From: Wenzhouxiangella sp. XN79A
GTDB taxonomy: Bacteria > Pseudomonadota > Gammaproteobacteria > Xanthomonadales > Wenzhouxiangellaceae
Direction: 5' to 3'
Assembly (NCBI RefSeq): GCF_012272825.1
Contig: NZ_JAAWWS010000129.1
Span: 1 to 43,575 of the forward strand
DNA length: 43,575 nt
Within the stretch, counting starts at the first letter, position 1; the number at the start of each line of letters is the position of its first letter. A program made the position numbers and the translations under genes. This document shows positions 24,140-34,075 of the stretch, piece by piece. Below the pieces are notes generated by a model. That model made no database searches and had not been told where the DNA came from. It worked only from the letters and a program-made list of their open reading frames with translations.

Positions 24140-25977
24140 CACCGCCCGTCCCCGTCGACCAGGCTTCGATCGTCCGGCGCGCCGACCGCCCGCGCAATGA
24201 CCCGGGCCGCGACCGGCGCGGCCACGGTGGCGCCCCCGCCGCCGTGCTCGGCGACCACGGCCACCGCGACCCGCGGCGCATCGACCGGCGCGAACCCGAT
24301 GAATAGCGCGTGGTTGCGCAGGAACTCGGGCAGTTCTTCGTCGTCTTCGTCCTCGCCGTCCTGCGGCCGCCCGAACACCTGCGCGGTGCCGGTCTTGCCG
24401 GCCAGCGGCACCGGCACCTCCGCGGCGATCGCACGCGCGGTCCCGCGCGCACCGACGATGACGGCTTCCAGTCCGTCGAACACCGCGTCCCAGTCGGCCG
24501 GGTCGTGCGCGATGACCCGGACCGGCTCGGCCCGACCGACCAGTCGGGGCGGCGCGGTGTGGCCTCGGCCGGCCAGCGCGGCGGTCATCCAGGCCAGCTG
24601 CAGCGGAGTCACCACGGTGAAGCCCTGGCCGATGCCGGTGATCACGGTCTCGCCGGGGAACCACGGTTCGTTCAGCTCGCGCCGCTTCCAGCTGCGGCTG
24701 GGCAACACGCCGGCGAATTCGCCGCGCAGGTCGATGCCGGTCGGCTGGCCGAGGCCGAACAGGGCCAGCTCGCGCGAGATGGCGTCGATGCCCAGGTCGT
24801 TGGCCAGCTGGTAGAAATACACGTTCACCGACTGTTCCAGCGAGGCCCGCAGATCGACCCAGCCGTGACCGCCCTCGCGCCAGTCGCGGTATTCGCGCGA
24901 GTGGCCCGGCAAGCGGAACACGCCGCTGGAAAACACCCGCGTCTGCGGGGTGATCCGGCCGGACTCGAGCCCGGCCAGGGCGATGAAGGGCTTGATCGTC
25001 GAACCCGGCTCGTAGCCGCCGGACAGGAACCGGTTGAACAGCGGCCGGTAGGGGTTCTCGAGCAGCGCCCGGTAGGCCGACGACGAGATGCCGTTGACGA
25101 AGTCGTTGGGGTCGTAGCCCGGCTTGCTGACCAGCGCCAGCACCTCGCCGGTCGCGACGTCCAGCGCGACCACCGCGCCGGACTGGGTGCCCAGCGCCTC
25201 GAGCGCGGTGAGCTGGAGATCCAGGTCGATGTTCAGGCGCAGGTCCTCGCCCGGGATCGGATCGACGCGCTCCAGCACCCGGACGACCCGACCCTGGGCG
25301 TTGGTCTCGACCCGCTCGACGCCCGAAGTGCCGTGCAGCAGATCCTCGTAATAGCGCTCGATGCCGGTCTTGCCGGTGTGCGTGGTGGCGCGATAATCAT
25401 CCGGGTCCAGGCGGTCGAGGTCGCTGGCGTCCAGCCGCGCGACATAGCCGATGACGTGCGACAGCGCCTCGCCGTGCGGGTAGTGCCGGGTCAGGTACGG
25501 CTCGATTTCCAGGCCTTCGAGCCGATGCCGCTTCAGGGCCAGCGCGGCGACCTCGTCTTCGGTCAGGTTGGTCTTGAGGGTGACCGGCTGGAACGGGCGA
25601 CTGCGCATCCGGTCCAGCGCGAAGCGCTCGCGCTCTTCGTCGCTGAGACCGACCAGCCCATCGACGGCATCGAGCATCGCGGCCCGGTCCTCGACCCGTT
25701 CCGGCACCACCACCAGCCGGTAGGCCGCCCGATTCTCGGCCAGCACGCGGCCGTGGCGATCGAGAATCAGCCCCCGGTTCGGCGCGACCGCCTGCAGACG
25801 GACCCGATTGTTCTCGGCCCGCGCGGCCAGGGCATCGTGGCTGGCCAGCTGGAGGTAGGCAAACCGCGCGACCACGCCGCCGAGCGCCAGCAGCATCAGC
25901 ACGGTGACGATCACCAATCGGCGGTTGACGCGCAGCTGCGCCAGCGGGTCGATCGAGGCGGTGGTCCAGCCCTTCAT
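24139..25977 (-). CDS. mrdA: Penicillin-binding protein 2 (elongasome transpeptidase)
   Basis: A 612-aa class B PBP that cross-links peptidoglycan during lateral growth. One N-terminal membrane anchor (about 20-42) precedes the pedestal domain (about 60-240) and the transpeptidase domain, with STIK at 326-329, SVN at 383-385 and KTG at 528-530. After KTGTAQVFGRPQ there is a short acidic insert (GEDEDDEELP, about 541-550). The start lies 13 bp after mreD; frames further upstream overlap mreD. It is coupled to rodA downstream. Confidence 0.95.
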   Translation of the reverse strand: MKGWTTASIDPLAQLRVNRRLVIVTVLMLLALGGVVARFAYLQLASHDALAARAENNRVRLQAVAPNRGLILDRHGRVLAENRAAYRLVVVPERVEDRAAMLDAVDGLVGLSDEERERFALDRMRSRPFQPVTLKTNLTEDEVAALALKRHRLEGLEIEPYLTRHYPHGEALSHVIGYVARLDASDLDRLDPDDYRATTHTGKTGIERYYEDLLHGTSGVERVETNAQGRVVRVLERVDPIPGEDLRLNIDLDLQLTALEALGTQSGAVVALDVATGEVLALVSKPGYDPNDFVNGISSSAYRALLENPYRPLFNRFLSGGYEPGSTIKPFIALAGLESGRITPQTRVFSSGVFRLPGHSREYRDWREGGHGWVDLRASLEQSVNVYFYQLANDLGIDAISRELALFGLGQPTGIDLRGEFAGVLPSRSWKRRELNEPWFPGETVITGIGQGFTVVTPLQLAWMTAALAGRGHTAPPRLVGRAEPVRVIAHDPADWDAVFDGLEAVIVGARGTARAIAAEVPVPLAGKTGTAQVFGRPQDGEDEDDEELPEFLRNHALFIGFAPVDAPRVAVAVVAEHGGGGATVAAPVAARVIARAVGAPDDRSLVDGDGR

Positions 25978-25990
25978 GGCGCCGGCCCGT

Positions 25991-26488
25991 TCATGCGCGC
26001 CCCCCGCGCCGCCGCGAGCGCAGCCCGTCGAGCAGCAGGAACAGCCATGGCCACAGCGCCATACCGACCAGCGGCGGCAGCCAGAAGGCCCAGCCCGGCC
26101 AGGACCGCTCCAGCAGGCCGACCACCCACAGGTGGACGACCCGGTCGTTGAGCAGCAGCGCACCGACGGCCAGCGCCTGCTGCCAGGGCGGGAAGAAGCG
26201 GATGCGGTTGCGGAAGCGGCGCAGCAGGAAATTCAGGATCACCAGGCTCAGCGCATGGCGACCGAGCAGCGCACCGGTCAGCACGTCGACGACCAGGCCC
26301 AGCGCAAAGGCCGGGCCCAGCCCGTGCAGCCGGCCCGACTCCAGGTGCCAGTAGATCATCACCAGCGCCACCCAGTAGGGCCGGAACGGCTCGAGCGCGA
26401 CCGGCAACGGCACCACCGTAAGCACCAGCGCGGCCAGCACCGAGCCGGCCACCACCAGCATGCCCTCGCGATCGTCCCGGCGGCTCAT
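25991..26488 (-). CDS. mreD: Rod shape-determining protein MreD
   Basis: A 165-aa integral membrane protein with five or six helices. It contains the family pattern VVDVLTGALLGRHALS (about 76-91), which corresponds to the substrate-specific-component-like fold of MreD. It is part of the MreBCD scaffold that directs RodA-PBP2. Its start overlaps the mreC stop by 4 bp. Confidence 0.92.
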   Translation of the reverse strand: MSRRDDREGMLVVAGSVLAALVLTVVPLPVALEPFRPYWVALVMIYWHLESGRLHGLGPAFALGLVVDVLTGALLGRHALSLVILNFLLRRFRNRIRFFPPWQQALAVGALLLNDRVVHLWVVGLLERSWPGWAFWLPPLVGMALWPWLFLLLDGLRSRRRGGRA

Positions 26489-27480
26489 TGCAGCCCCTCC
26501 GCGGACGCCGGCAGCGGCTCGGCCGGCGTTGGCTGTCGGTCGTTGTCGTTCTCCCCGGCCTCGCCCGGCTGTGCACCGTTGTCGATCGCCGGCGCGCCCT
26601 CCGGCGGCGTGTCCGGCCGGGTCTCGGCCTCGAGCGATTCGGGCGCCGGCGCACTCTGCAGGATCAGCACCATCCGGTTCCGATCCATTCCGGCCAGCGG
26701 CTCGACCTCGGCACGGGCGAACGGCTCGCCGTCGGGCCGCTCCAGCGCGAACAGCCGGCCGACCGGCAGGCCGGGCGGAAACTGGCCGCCGAGGCCCGAA
26801 GTCACGACCAGGTCGCCGGTCTTCACGGTGGTGTTCATCGGCAGGTCGTTGAGGCGCAGCCGGTCGACCCGCCCCGAGCCGTAGGCAATGGTGCGCTCGC
26901 CGGACGGCAGCACCTGGACCGGCAACGCGTGATCGGGGTCGGTCAGGAGGATGACCCGGGCGGTCGACCGGTCGGACTGCTCGACCTGGCCGACCACGCC
27001 GCGTGCGTCGATCACCGGCATGCCGATGCCGACGCCGTCGGTCGATCCGCGCTTGACGACGATGCGGTGGGCGAAGGGATCGAGATCGATCGCGACCAGT
27101 TCGGCGGCAAGAGCGCGCTGGGGCTGGCGCGCGGCAGCGTCGATCAGCGCGCGCAGACGGGCGTTCTCGGCGGCCAGGTCGGCCAGTTCGCCGAGCGCGG
27201 CGTCGCGCGCCAGCGCCTCACGCTCCAGCGAGCGCACCCGGTCGACCAACTCGACTCGCTGGGTCCAGAACTCGTTCAGTCGTTCGGCACTCTGGAACGG
27301 CAGGTCGATCAGCAGCACCAGCGGCTCGACCAGCTGGGTCGCGATATCGCGCAGGTGGTCGACGTAGCGACCGCGGTGGTCCAGCGCCATCAGCGTGATG
27401 GCCAGCAGCGAATACGCCATCAGGCGCGCCGTGCCGCTGGAGACGCCGATCAGCGCACGCTGGCCGTACGGGCCATTCAC
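26485..27480 (-). CDS. mreC: Rod shape-determining protein MreC
   Basis: A 331-aa protein with one N-terminal membrane anchor (about 19-34). A coiled coil follows (about 70-118, ERLNEFWTQRVELVDRVRSLE onward), then the beta-barrel MreC core (about 120-275), with GVGIGMPVIDARGVVGQV and DLVVTSGLGGQFPPGLPVG. Beyond the core, residues ~277-331 are an acidic, Pro/Glu-rich disordered tail that looks lineage-specific. It activates PBP2 and bridges MreB to the periplasmic enzymes. Confidence 0.94.
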   Translation of the reverse strand: MNGPYGQRALIGVSSGTARLMAYSLLAITLMALDHRGRYVDHLRDIATQLVEPLVLLIDLPFQSAERLNEFWTQRVELVDRVRSLEREALARDAALGELADLAAENARLRALIDAAARQPQRALAAELVAIDLDPFAHRIVVKRGSTDGVGIGMPVIDARGVVGQVEQSDRSTARVILLTDPDHALPVQVLPSGERTIAYGSGRVDRLRLNDLPMNTTVKTGDLVVTSGLGGQFPPGLPVGRLFALERPDGEPFARAEVEPLAGMDRNRMVLILQSAPAPESLEAETRPDTPPEGAPAIDNGAQPGEAGENDNDRQPTPAEPLPASAEGLQ

Positions 27481-27541
27481 GACGGCCCGGTTTCAGGGTG
27501 GGGTTCGTGACGCCGGCAAGTCACCCGTGCCTCTACGACCG

Positions 27542-28783
<1,242 letters not shown>

Positions 28784-28784
28784 T

Positions 28785-28790
28785 TATACT
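28785..28790 (+). promoter_or_regulatory. Candidate -10 box (TATACT) for the PfkB kinase gene
   Basis: TATACT lies 33 bp upstream of the kinase ATG in the divergent mreB-kinase gap. It fits a sigma-70 -10 box at 5 of 6 positions. No good -35 box is visible at the right distance, so the call rests on the -10 alone. Confidence 0.35.
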
Positions 28791-28823
28791 GCCGGGCTGA
28801 TTCGACACCGGGACCTTTCCCTC

Positions 28824-29765
28824 ATGTCCATCCTGATCTGCGGCTCGCTGGCCTACGACAACATCATGGTCTTTCCCGAGCGCTTCAAGGACCACATCCT
28901 CCCCGACAAGACCCACATGCTCAACGTCGCTTTCCTGGTGCCGGAAATGCATCGGAACTTCGGCGGCTGCGCCGGCAACATCGCCTACGGCCTGCAGCAA
29001 CTCGGCGGCACGCCGCTGCCGATGGCCGCGGTCGGGGCCGATTTCGATCGCTATGCCGAACGGCTCGACGAACTGGGCATCAGTCGGCGGTACGTGCTGC
29101 GCGACGACGACCACTTCACCGCCCAGGCCTACATCACCACCGACCTGGACGACAACCAGATCACCGCCTTCCACCCCGGCGCGATGAACGAGAACCACCG
29201 CAACACCGTGCCGACCGACGGCTCGATCGCCTGGGGCATCATCTCGCCCGACGGCAAGCAGGCCATGCTCGAGCATTCCGAGCAGTTCAAGGCCGCCGGC
29301 ATCCCGCACATCTTCGACCCCGGCCAGGCACTGCCGATGTTCAACGGCGACGAGTTGCGCGACCTGGTCGCCAACGCCGACTGGCTGACCGTCAACTCCT
29401 ACGAGTGGGAAATGATCGCCAGCAAGACCGGCTGGACCCGCGGCGAAGCGCTGAAGGGCCTCAACGGCGGGCTGATCATCACCCACGGCGGCGAGGGCTC
29501 GCAGCTGCTGACCAATGACGGCGAAGCCGCGATCCCGGCCGTCAAGCCGGCGTGCATCGCCGATCCGACCGGCTGCGGCGACGCCTACCGGGCCGGCCTG
29601 CTGTTCGGCCTCGAGCGCGGCTGGGACCCGGTCGATGCGGCCCGCCTCGGCTCATTGCTCGGCTCGATCAAGATCGCCGAGAACGCGCCGCAGGGCTACG
29701 CGCTGGACATGACCGACCTGAAGGCCCGCTACAAGGACGCGTTCGGGCGCTCGATGCCGGGCTGA
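28824..29765 (+). CDS. PfkB-family carbohydrate/nucleoside kinase
   Basis: A 313-aa ribokinase-fold kinase. The N-terminal substrate region contains FGGCAGNIAYGLQQLGG (46-62), and the C-terminal anion-hole/catalytic motif is DPTGCGDAYRAG (247-258), with Asp253 as the catalytic base. The opening ICGSLAYDNIMVFP and the FGGCAGNIA pattern are closest to adenosine-kinase-like PfkB proteins, so adenosine is a reasonable substrate guess; fructose or ribose cannot be ruled out. It stands alone on the plus strand, divergent from mreB. Confidence 0.85.
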   Translation: MSILICGSLAYDNIMVFPERFKDHILPDKTHMLNVAFLVPEMHRNFGGCAGNIAYGLQQLGGTPLPMAAVGADFDRYAERLDELGISRRYVLRDDDHFTAQAYITTDLDDNQITAFHPGAMNENHRNTVPTDGSIAWGIISPDGKQAMLEHSEQFKAAGIPHIFDPGQALPMFNGDELRDLVANADWLTVNSYEWEMIASKTGWTRGEALKGLNGGLIITHGGEGSQLLTNDGEAAIPAVKPACIADPTGCGDAYRAGLLFGLERGWDPVDAARLGSLLGSIKIAENAPQGYALDMTDLKARYKDAFGRSMPG

Positions 29766-29883
29766 TCGGGCGCCGGCACGTCCCGGGCCATCGACGTTCG
29801 CCGAGCCGCTCGGCGACGCTGGAGCGGCGCCGGGATTCTGGAGTAGACTCCGAACTTCGGCGCTTGCCCCGGGAGCTCGCCAG

Positions 29884-31071
29884 ATGCACTGGAACCGCCT
29901 GACCCACCTCGTCCTGGCCGCCCTGGCGTGGGCCGGACTTGCCGCCGCAGCCGCCGCGGAATCACCTCGACTGCAGCGCTTCGAAGCCGTCGAGCCCAGG
30001 CTGGAGAGCCGCGCCGCCGGCCTGACGATGGAACTGGCCGGCGACGGCCAGCGCTGGACGCTCGACCTCGAGGACAACACCGAGCTGCTGGCGAAGCTGA
30101 CCCCGCCGCAGCGCACGCGGCTGCAGTCGCTGGACGCGCGCTGGATGAAAGGCGTCGTGCGCGGACGCCCCGGCTCCTGGGCCCGTCTGACGCGAATCGG
30201 CGAGCGCTGGACCGGCGGCTTCTTCGACGGCGAGTCGTTGCTGCTGATCGATCGCGCCGAGGCGTTTCTCGGCGCCCGGCACGCCGGCGAGACGCTGCTG
30301 TTCCGCTTCCGCGACCTCGAGTGGTCCGGCCCGATCGATTCCGGCGGCATCTCACCGCTCGGCACCCGGCAGGCTCATGCCGGTATCGGGCCGAGCTATT
30401 CCGACTTCATCGCCCACCTGCGCGACGCGCTCGGCCCGCGCGCCGCCGCCCCCCTGGCCCTGCCGGTCACGCTGGTCCTGGATACCGAGTTCCAGGGGCT
30501 CCACCCGGGCACGGCCGAAGCCGTGGCGACCGGTCGGCTGAATTTCGTCGACGGAATCTATGCCGAACAGGTCGGCGTCGGCATCGCGCTCTGGCATCTC
30601 GAGTCGCTGGCCAGCAACGGTCCCTTGACGCCGACCGACCCGTTTTCCCTGCTGCAGGAATTCCAGGACTTCATGCGCTCCGGTGGCGGCAGCAGCCTGC
30701 CGTTCGCCGGCCTTGCCCAGCTGTTCAGCGGGAAGGATTTCGACGGCGGCACGGTCGGTCTGGCCTACGTCGGCGTGCTGTGCAGCAGCTCCTTCGGCTA
30801 CGGCATCAACCAGGACTTCGGTGGCGAAACCGTCAGTTCGGTGATCGTCGCCCACGAGCTGGGCCACAACTTCGGCTCGTTCCACGACGGCGACGGCAAC
30901 ACCTGTCCGAGCTCGGGATTCATCATGGCGCCGTCCGTCGGCGGCTCGCCGCCGACCTCGTTCAGCAGCTGCAGCCTCGACGTGATGACGCCTGCCGCGA
31001 CCGCTGCCGGCTGCCTGATCGAACTCGAACCGGCCGACCTGGTCTTTCGTGACAGTTTCGAACTGCCCTGA
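29884..31071 (+). CDS. Secreted ADAM-like (M12) zinc metalloprotease
   Basis: A 395-aa exported protease. Signal peptide 1-25. Residues ~30-160 form a propeptide-like region. The catalytic domain (about 190-380) carries AHELGHNFGSFHD (323-335), the HExxHxxGxxHD zinc site of metzincins, and the Met-turn IMAPSV at 347-352. Cys300, 341, 363 and 377 may form disulfides, as in reprolysins. The chain ends in DLVFRDSFELP, a short tail of the FxDxFE type also seen on the sugar dehydrogenase at 10905. It stands alone, with 118 bp free upstream. Confidence 0.85.
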   Translation: MHWNRLTHLVLAALAWAGLAAAAAAESPRLQRFEAVEPRLESRAAGLTMELAGDGQRWTLDLEDNTELLAKLTPPQRTRLQSLDARWMKGVVRGRPGSWARLTRIGERWTGGFFDGESLLLIDRAEAFLGARHAGETLLFRFRDLEWSGPIDSGGISPLGTRQAHAGIGPSYSDFIAHLRDALGPRAAAPLALPVTLVLDTEFQGLHPGTAEAVATGRLNFVDGIYAEQVGVGIALWHLESLASNGPLTPTDPFSLLQEFQDFMRSGGGSSLPFAGLAQLFSGKDFDGGTVGLAYVGVLCSSSFGYGINQDFGGETVSSVIVAHELGHNFGSFHDGDGNTCPSSGFIMAPSVGGSPPTSFSSCSLDVMTPAATAAGCLIELEPADLVFRDSFELP

Positions 31072-31149
31072 GTTCTTGCTCGAGGCCCTACGCTGGCCGG
31101 TCGGGACCGCCCTCGAACACACGACCACGACGTGCCGTAGATTCCGACC

Positions 31150-32430
31150 ATGAAGATCGTCATCATCGGCGCCGGCATCGTCGGCAGCACCACCGCGCTG
31201 GTGCTGACCGAGCGCGGCATCGAGGTCACCCTGATCGACGCCGAGCCCGAACCGGGCCGCGGCACCAGCCATGCCAACGGCAGCAGCCTGACGCCGGCCC
31301 ACGCCGAGCCGTGGAATCCGCCGGGCGCCGGCCGCAAGCTTCTCGGCGCACTCCTCCGGCGCCGGCAGGCCTACCGCGTGTACCCGCAGGCCCTGCCCGG
31401 CCTGGTCCGCTGGGGTACGGCCTTTCTGCGCGAGTCGACGCCGGCGCGCTACTACCCGAACGCGCGGCACTGCATCCGGCTGGCCTTCCACGCGACCCGT
31501 TGCCTGGCCGAGCTGCGCGAGCGCCATGCGCTCCAGTACGACCAGCGCCTCGGCGGATCGCTGGAGCTCTACCGAACGGCCCGGGGCCTGGCCGCAGCGA
31601 TCGAACTGCGCCGCCGGATCGGCGATCCGGACATCGAGTACGAACAGCTCGATCCGACCGAACTGGTCGGGGCCGAGCCGGCCCTGGCGCCGGTGGCCGA
31701 CCAGTTCGTGGCCGCACTGCGGTTCCCGGCCCACGAATCCGGCGACGCGCGCCTGTTCAGCCTGGCCGCGGCCGCTCGCGCCCAGGCCCTGGGAGCCACG
31801 CTGCAGTTCGCCACCCGGGTCCGTACGATCGAACCAGCCGGCAACGGGAAGATTCGCATTTCGGCGACGATCGACGAAGAACGCCACATGTACGAGGCAG
31901 ATCGAGTCATCCTGTGCACAGGAGCCGATACCCGACGGCTGCTCGAACCACTCGGCCTGCGCGTGCCGATCTACCCGGTGCAGGGGTACTCACTGACTCT
32001 TCCGGTCGGCCCGGAGATGCCGGCGCCGGCCTGGCCGCTGCTCGACTTCGAGCGCCGCTTCGTGACCGCCCGACTGGGTCCGAACCGCCTGCGGATCGCC
32101 GGCCTGGCCGACTTCACCGGCGGCAACCGATCGCTGCGCCCCGAACGGCTGGACTTCCTGCGCGACAACGCCGCGGCGCTGCTGCCCGAGCTGGCCGAGC
32201 TGATCCGGACCCACCCCGGCGAGGCCTGGACCGGCCTGCGCCCGATGACCCCGGACGGCCCGCCGCTGATCGGCCCGACCCCGGTCGACGGCCTATGGCT
32301 GAACACCGGCCACGGCGCGATGGGCTGGACCATGGCCGCCGGCTCGGCCGACCTGCTGGCCGACCGGCTGCTCGGAGAAGCCCCGAAGATCGCGCCCGAG
32401 GGCCTGGACGCCGAGCGCGCCTTCCGCTGA
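31150..32430 (+). CDS. dadA: D-amino acid dehydrogenase
   Basis: A 426-aa FAD-dependent dehydrogenase of the DadA/DAO family, of normal length. The N-terminal dinucleotide fold VIIGAGIVGSTTAL has GxGxxG at 7-12. ANGSSLTPAHAEPWNPPG corresponds to the DadA segment after it. The C-terminal FAD/substrate region has PMTPDGPPLIGPT and LNTGHGAMGWTMAAGSADLLADR. It would oxidise D-amino acids (typically D-Ala) to 2-oxoacids, passing electrons to the respiratory chain. No alanine racemase gene lies beside it, so its exact amino-acid substrate is open. Confidence 0.87.
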   Translation: MKIVIIGAGIVGSTTALVLTERGIEVTLIDAEPEPGRGTSHANGSSLTPAHAEPWNPPGAGRKLLGALLRRRQAYRVYPQALPGLVRWGTAFLRESTPARYYPNARHCIRLAFHATRCLAELRERHALQYDQRLGGSLELYRTARGLAAAIELRRRIGDPDIEYEQLDPTELVGAEPALAPVADQFVAALRFPAHESGDARLFSLAAAARAQALGATLQFATRVRTIEPAGNGKIRISATIDEERHMYEADRVILCTGADTRRLLEPLGLRVPIYPVQGYSLTLPVGPEMPAPAWPLLDFERRFVTARLGPNRLRIAGLADFTGGNRSLRPERLDFLRDNAAALLPELAELIRTHPGEAWTGLRPMTPDGPPLIGPTPVDGLWLNTGHGAMGWTMAAGSADLLADRLLGEAPKIAPEGLDAERAFR

Positions 32431-32444
32431 AGACCCGGCCGGTA

Positions 32445-32473
32445 TTGACATCCCCGAAGCGCCACGCAACAAT
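32445..32473 (+). promoter_or_regulatory. Sigma-70 promoter of tRNA-Met
   Basis: A perfect -35 TTGACA (32445-32450), a 17-bp spacer and AACAAT (32468-32473, 4 of 6 matches) are followed by a GC-rich discriminator before the tRNA. Such a discriminator is typical of stringently controlled stable-RNA promoters. It lies just after the dadA stop. Confidence 0.7.
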
Positions 32474-32488
32474 ACGCGGCTTCCTCGT

Positions 32489-32565
32489 GGCTACGTAGCT
32501 CAGCTGGTTAGAGCGCGGCACTCATAATGCTGAGGTCGGTGGTTCAAGTCCACCCGTAGCCACCA
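32489..32565 (+). tRNA. tRNA-Met (CAT), elongator
   Basis: A 77-nt cloverleaf including an encoded CCA end. The acceptor stem GGCTACG/CGTAGCC is fully paired, with D stem GCTC/GAGC, anticodon loop CTCATAA, and T arm GGTGG-TTCAAGT-CCACC. The paired first base and the absence of the three G-C pairs in the anticodon stem exclude an initiator tRNA. The sequence closely resembles enteric elongator tRNA-Met, which makes a lysidine-modified tRNA-Ile unlikely. Confidence 0.95.
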
Positions 32566-32707
32566 TTTCCTCCTTCACGATGCGTTCGACGCCGCCGGAT
32601 CGAGCCGGTGCGGCGAATTTCGACGTGCGCGGTCGGCGCCGAGCGCTCAGGAAAAGGGGCCAGGGTCGAGGGGAGAGGGACGAGTGGGCGGCTCGGGCGG
32701 GGTGGAC

Positions 32708-32775
32708 GATTCAGGTCACGGTCGGCGGCTTCGCTCCTTGAGAGGACAGACGCAAAGAAGCAAAGGTGCCAAGGG
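32708..32775 (+). repeat. Dispersed ~67-bp element, copy 1
   Basis: About 80% identical to 35088-35153 (shared blocks GGTCACG, GACGCAAAGA, AAGGTGCCA). Each copy is followed shortly by heptanucleotide tandem repeats. A GACGCAAAGA-type intergenic core occurs in many bacterial genomes; its function is unknown to me. Confidence 0.65.
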
Positions 32776-32783
32776 CGCAAGGA

Positions 32784-32832
32784 AAAACTGAAAACTGAAA
32801 ACTGAAAACTGAAAACTGAAAACTGAAAACTG
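32784..32832 (+). repeat. Heptanucleotide tandem array, 7 x AAAACTG
   Basis: Seven perfect consecutive copies of AAAACTG (49 bp), AT-rich inside a GC-rich genome. It is not coding and has no spacers. Confidence 0.95.
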
Positions 32833-32835
32833 AGC

Positions 32836-32863
32836 ACCGTTCACCGCTCACCGCTCACCGTTC
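32836..32863 (+). repeat. Heptanucleotide tandem array, 4 x ACCGYTC
   Basis: Four consecutive heptamers (ACCGTTC, ACCGCTC, ACCGCTC, ACCGTTC) begin three bases after the AAAACTG array. The unit is different but the period is the same. Confidence 0.85.
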
Positions 32864-32904
32864 TCCGAAACCCGAATCAGCGTCTCCCCACCCCCGCCCC
32901 ACGA

Positions 32905-33885
32905 TCACCGCACGCGACGATCCCCGCTCTCGCCCCTCGCCCCTTTCCCGGCATCGTCAAGCAGCGCTTTGACCGCGGCGTTCAGTTCGTCAACGTCGGC
33001 CCCGTCGCGCGTGAACCCGAACTCGTGCTCCGGCTGCAGCTCACGATCGAGCCAGATACCGCCCTCGGCCGGGATGGGCGGGCGCTCGGCGGCCAGCCAC
33101 AGGATGGTATCGGCGCCCTGGTCGGCGTTGCGCAGCACCTTCTTCAGTGCGGCCCGGAAGCCCGGCAGCGCGGTCTTCACGCCCTCCGTATCGACCCAGC
33201 CCGGGTGCATGACCTGGACCGTCGGCGCGCCCTGCCAGCGCTCGTTCCAGGCCCGCGTCAGCGCGACCTGGGCACGCTTGTGCATCGCATAGGCCGCCAT
33301 GCCGTCCCAGTCGTCGGGGTCGGGCGCGAGCATCGGCTCGATCGTCAGCGGCGTGCCGTACATGCCGCCGGACGAGACTTCGATCACCAGCGCGTCGTCG
33401 CCGAACCGGCCGGCGTCGCGCAGCCCCTCGGCGAGCACCACGTGACCGAGCAGGTTGGTTGCCAGCGAGCACTCCAGGTTCTCTTCGGTGATCCAGAAAT
33501 CGTTCAGCAGCACGCCGACGTTGTCGACCAGCACGTCGATGCCGCCCTCGGCAACGGTCGGGTCGTCGACCAGCGCGCGGACCTCGCGCAGCAGCGAAAG
33601 ATCGGCCCGCAGCGGACGGATCCGGCCTGCCCCCTCCGCTTCGGCCCGCAGCGTGTCGAGCTTGTCGTCGCTGCGTGCGATCGCGATCACCTCGGCGCCG
33701 AACCGACACGCCGCCAGCGCCGTGGCGCGTCCGATGCCGCCGGTTGCGCCGGTGACGACCCAGCGCTGGCCGGAAAGATCGGGCGCCAGCGGCCGCCAGT
33801 CGCGCGCGCGGCGGCGGAAACCCAGCGCGGAGAACGAGCGCAGGAAGCGGGTGTAGAAGACCAGGCTGCCGAGGGTGCGGATCAT
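32905..33885 (-). CDS. Short-chain dehydrogenase/reductase
   Basis: A 326-aa SDR with a ~40-residue N-terminal extension before the Rossmann fold. Cofactor motif TGATGGIG at 45-52, the DVLVDNVG strand, Ser in VSSGGMYG, and the catalytic YxxxK as YAMHK near residue 214. The extension (FYTRFLRSF) and layout resemble DHRS12-like SDRs. The substrate is unknown. The start is the ATG at 33885 (MIRTLG); the longer upstream frame is a shadow region. It is divergent from the XRE/small membrane gene set. Confidence 0.8.
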   Translation of the reverse strand: MIRTLGSLVFYTRFLRSFSALGFRRRARDWRPLAPDLSGQRWVVTGATGGIGRATALAACRFGAEVIAIARSDDKLDTLRAEAEGAGRIRPLRADLSLLREVRALVDDPTVAEGGIDVLVDNVGVLLNDFWITEENLECSLATNLLGHVVLAEGLRDAGRFGDDALVIEVSSGGMYGTPLTIEPMLAPDPDDWDGMAAYAMHKRAQVALTRAWNERWQGAPTVQVMHPGWVDTEGVKTALPGFRAALKKVLRNADQGADTILWLAAERPPIPAEGGIWLDRELQPEHEFGFTRDGADVDELNAAVKALLDDAGKGARGESGDRRVR

Positions 33886-34075
33886 CTTGAACTCCGGCGT
33901 TTTGCGCCGTTGCGGGGCCTGCCGGTACGATACGCGGTGTGCGTCGGCAGCAGGCGACACCGCGCTGACGCACTGCTGTCGCACGCCAGTCGGCCGCCGT
34001 GGCGGTCCGCTGACGTTCCGTCGGCCCGCTCGTGTCGGTTCAATGGCCCCGAACCCGACGGCCAAGGAGCCCGAC

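Larger units (their letters stand above)
32566..32904. other. Gene-free region with dispersed repeat and heptamer arrays
   Basis: These 339 bases between tRNA-Met and the SDR gene hold no credible gene. The first ~140 bases show nothing I recognise. A ~67-bp element (32708-32775) also present at 35088-35153 follows. After it come seven AAAACTG units and then four ACCGYTC units. Confidence 0.6.

Noticed and set aside
32489-32565. tRNA-Ile (lysidine, CAT) or initiator tRNA
   Set aside because: The first acceptor pair is matched and the anticodon stem lacks the initiator G-C run; the sequence follows elongator tRNA-Met.
32489-32904. tRNA-Met as an integration site for a genomic island
   Set aside because: No integrase and no second copy of the tRNA 3' end is visible in the window; the flanking genes have host-like composition.
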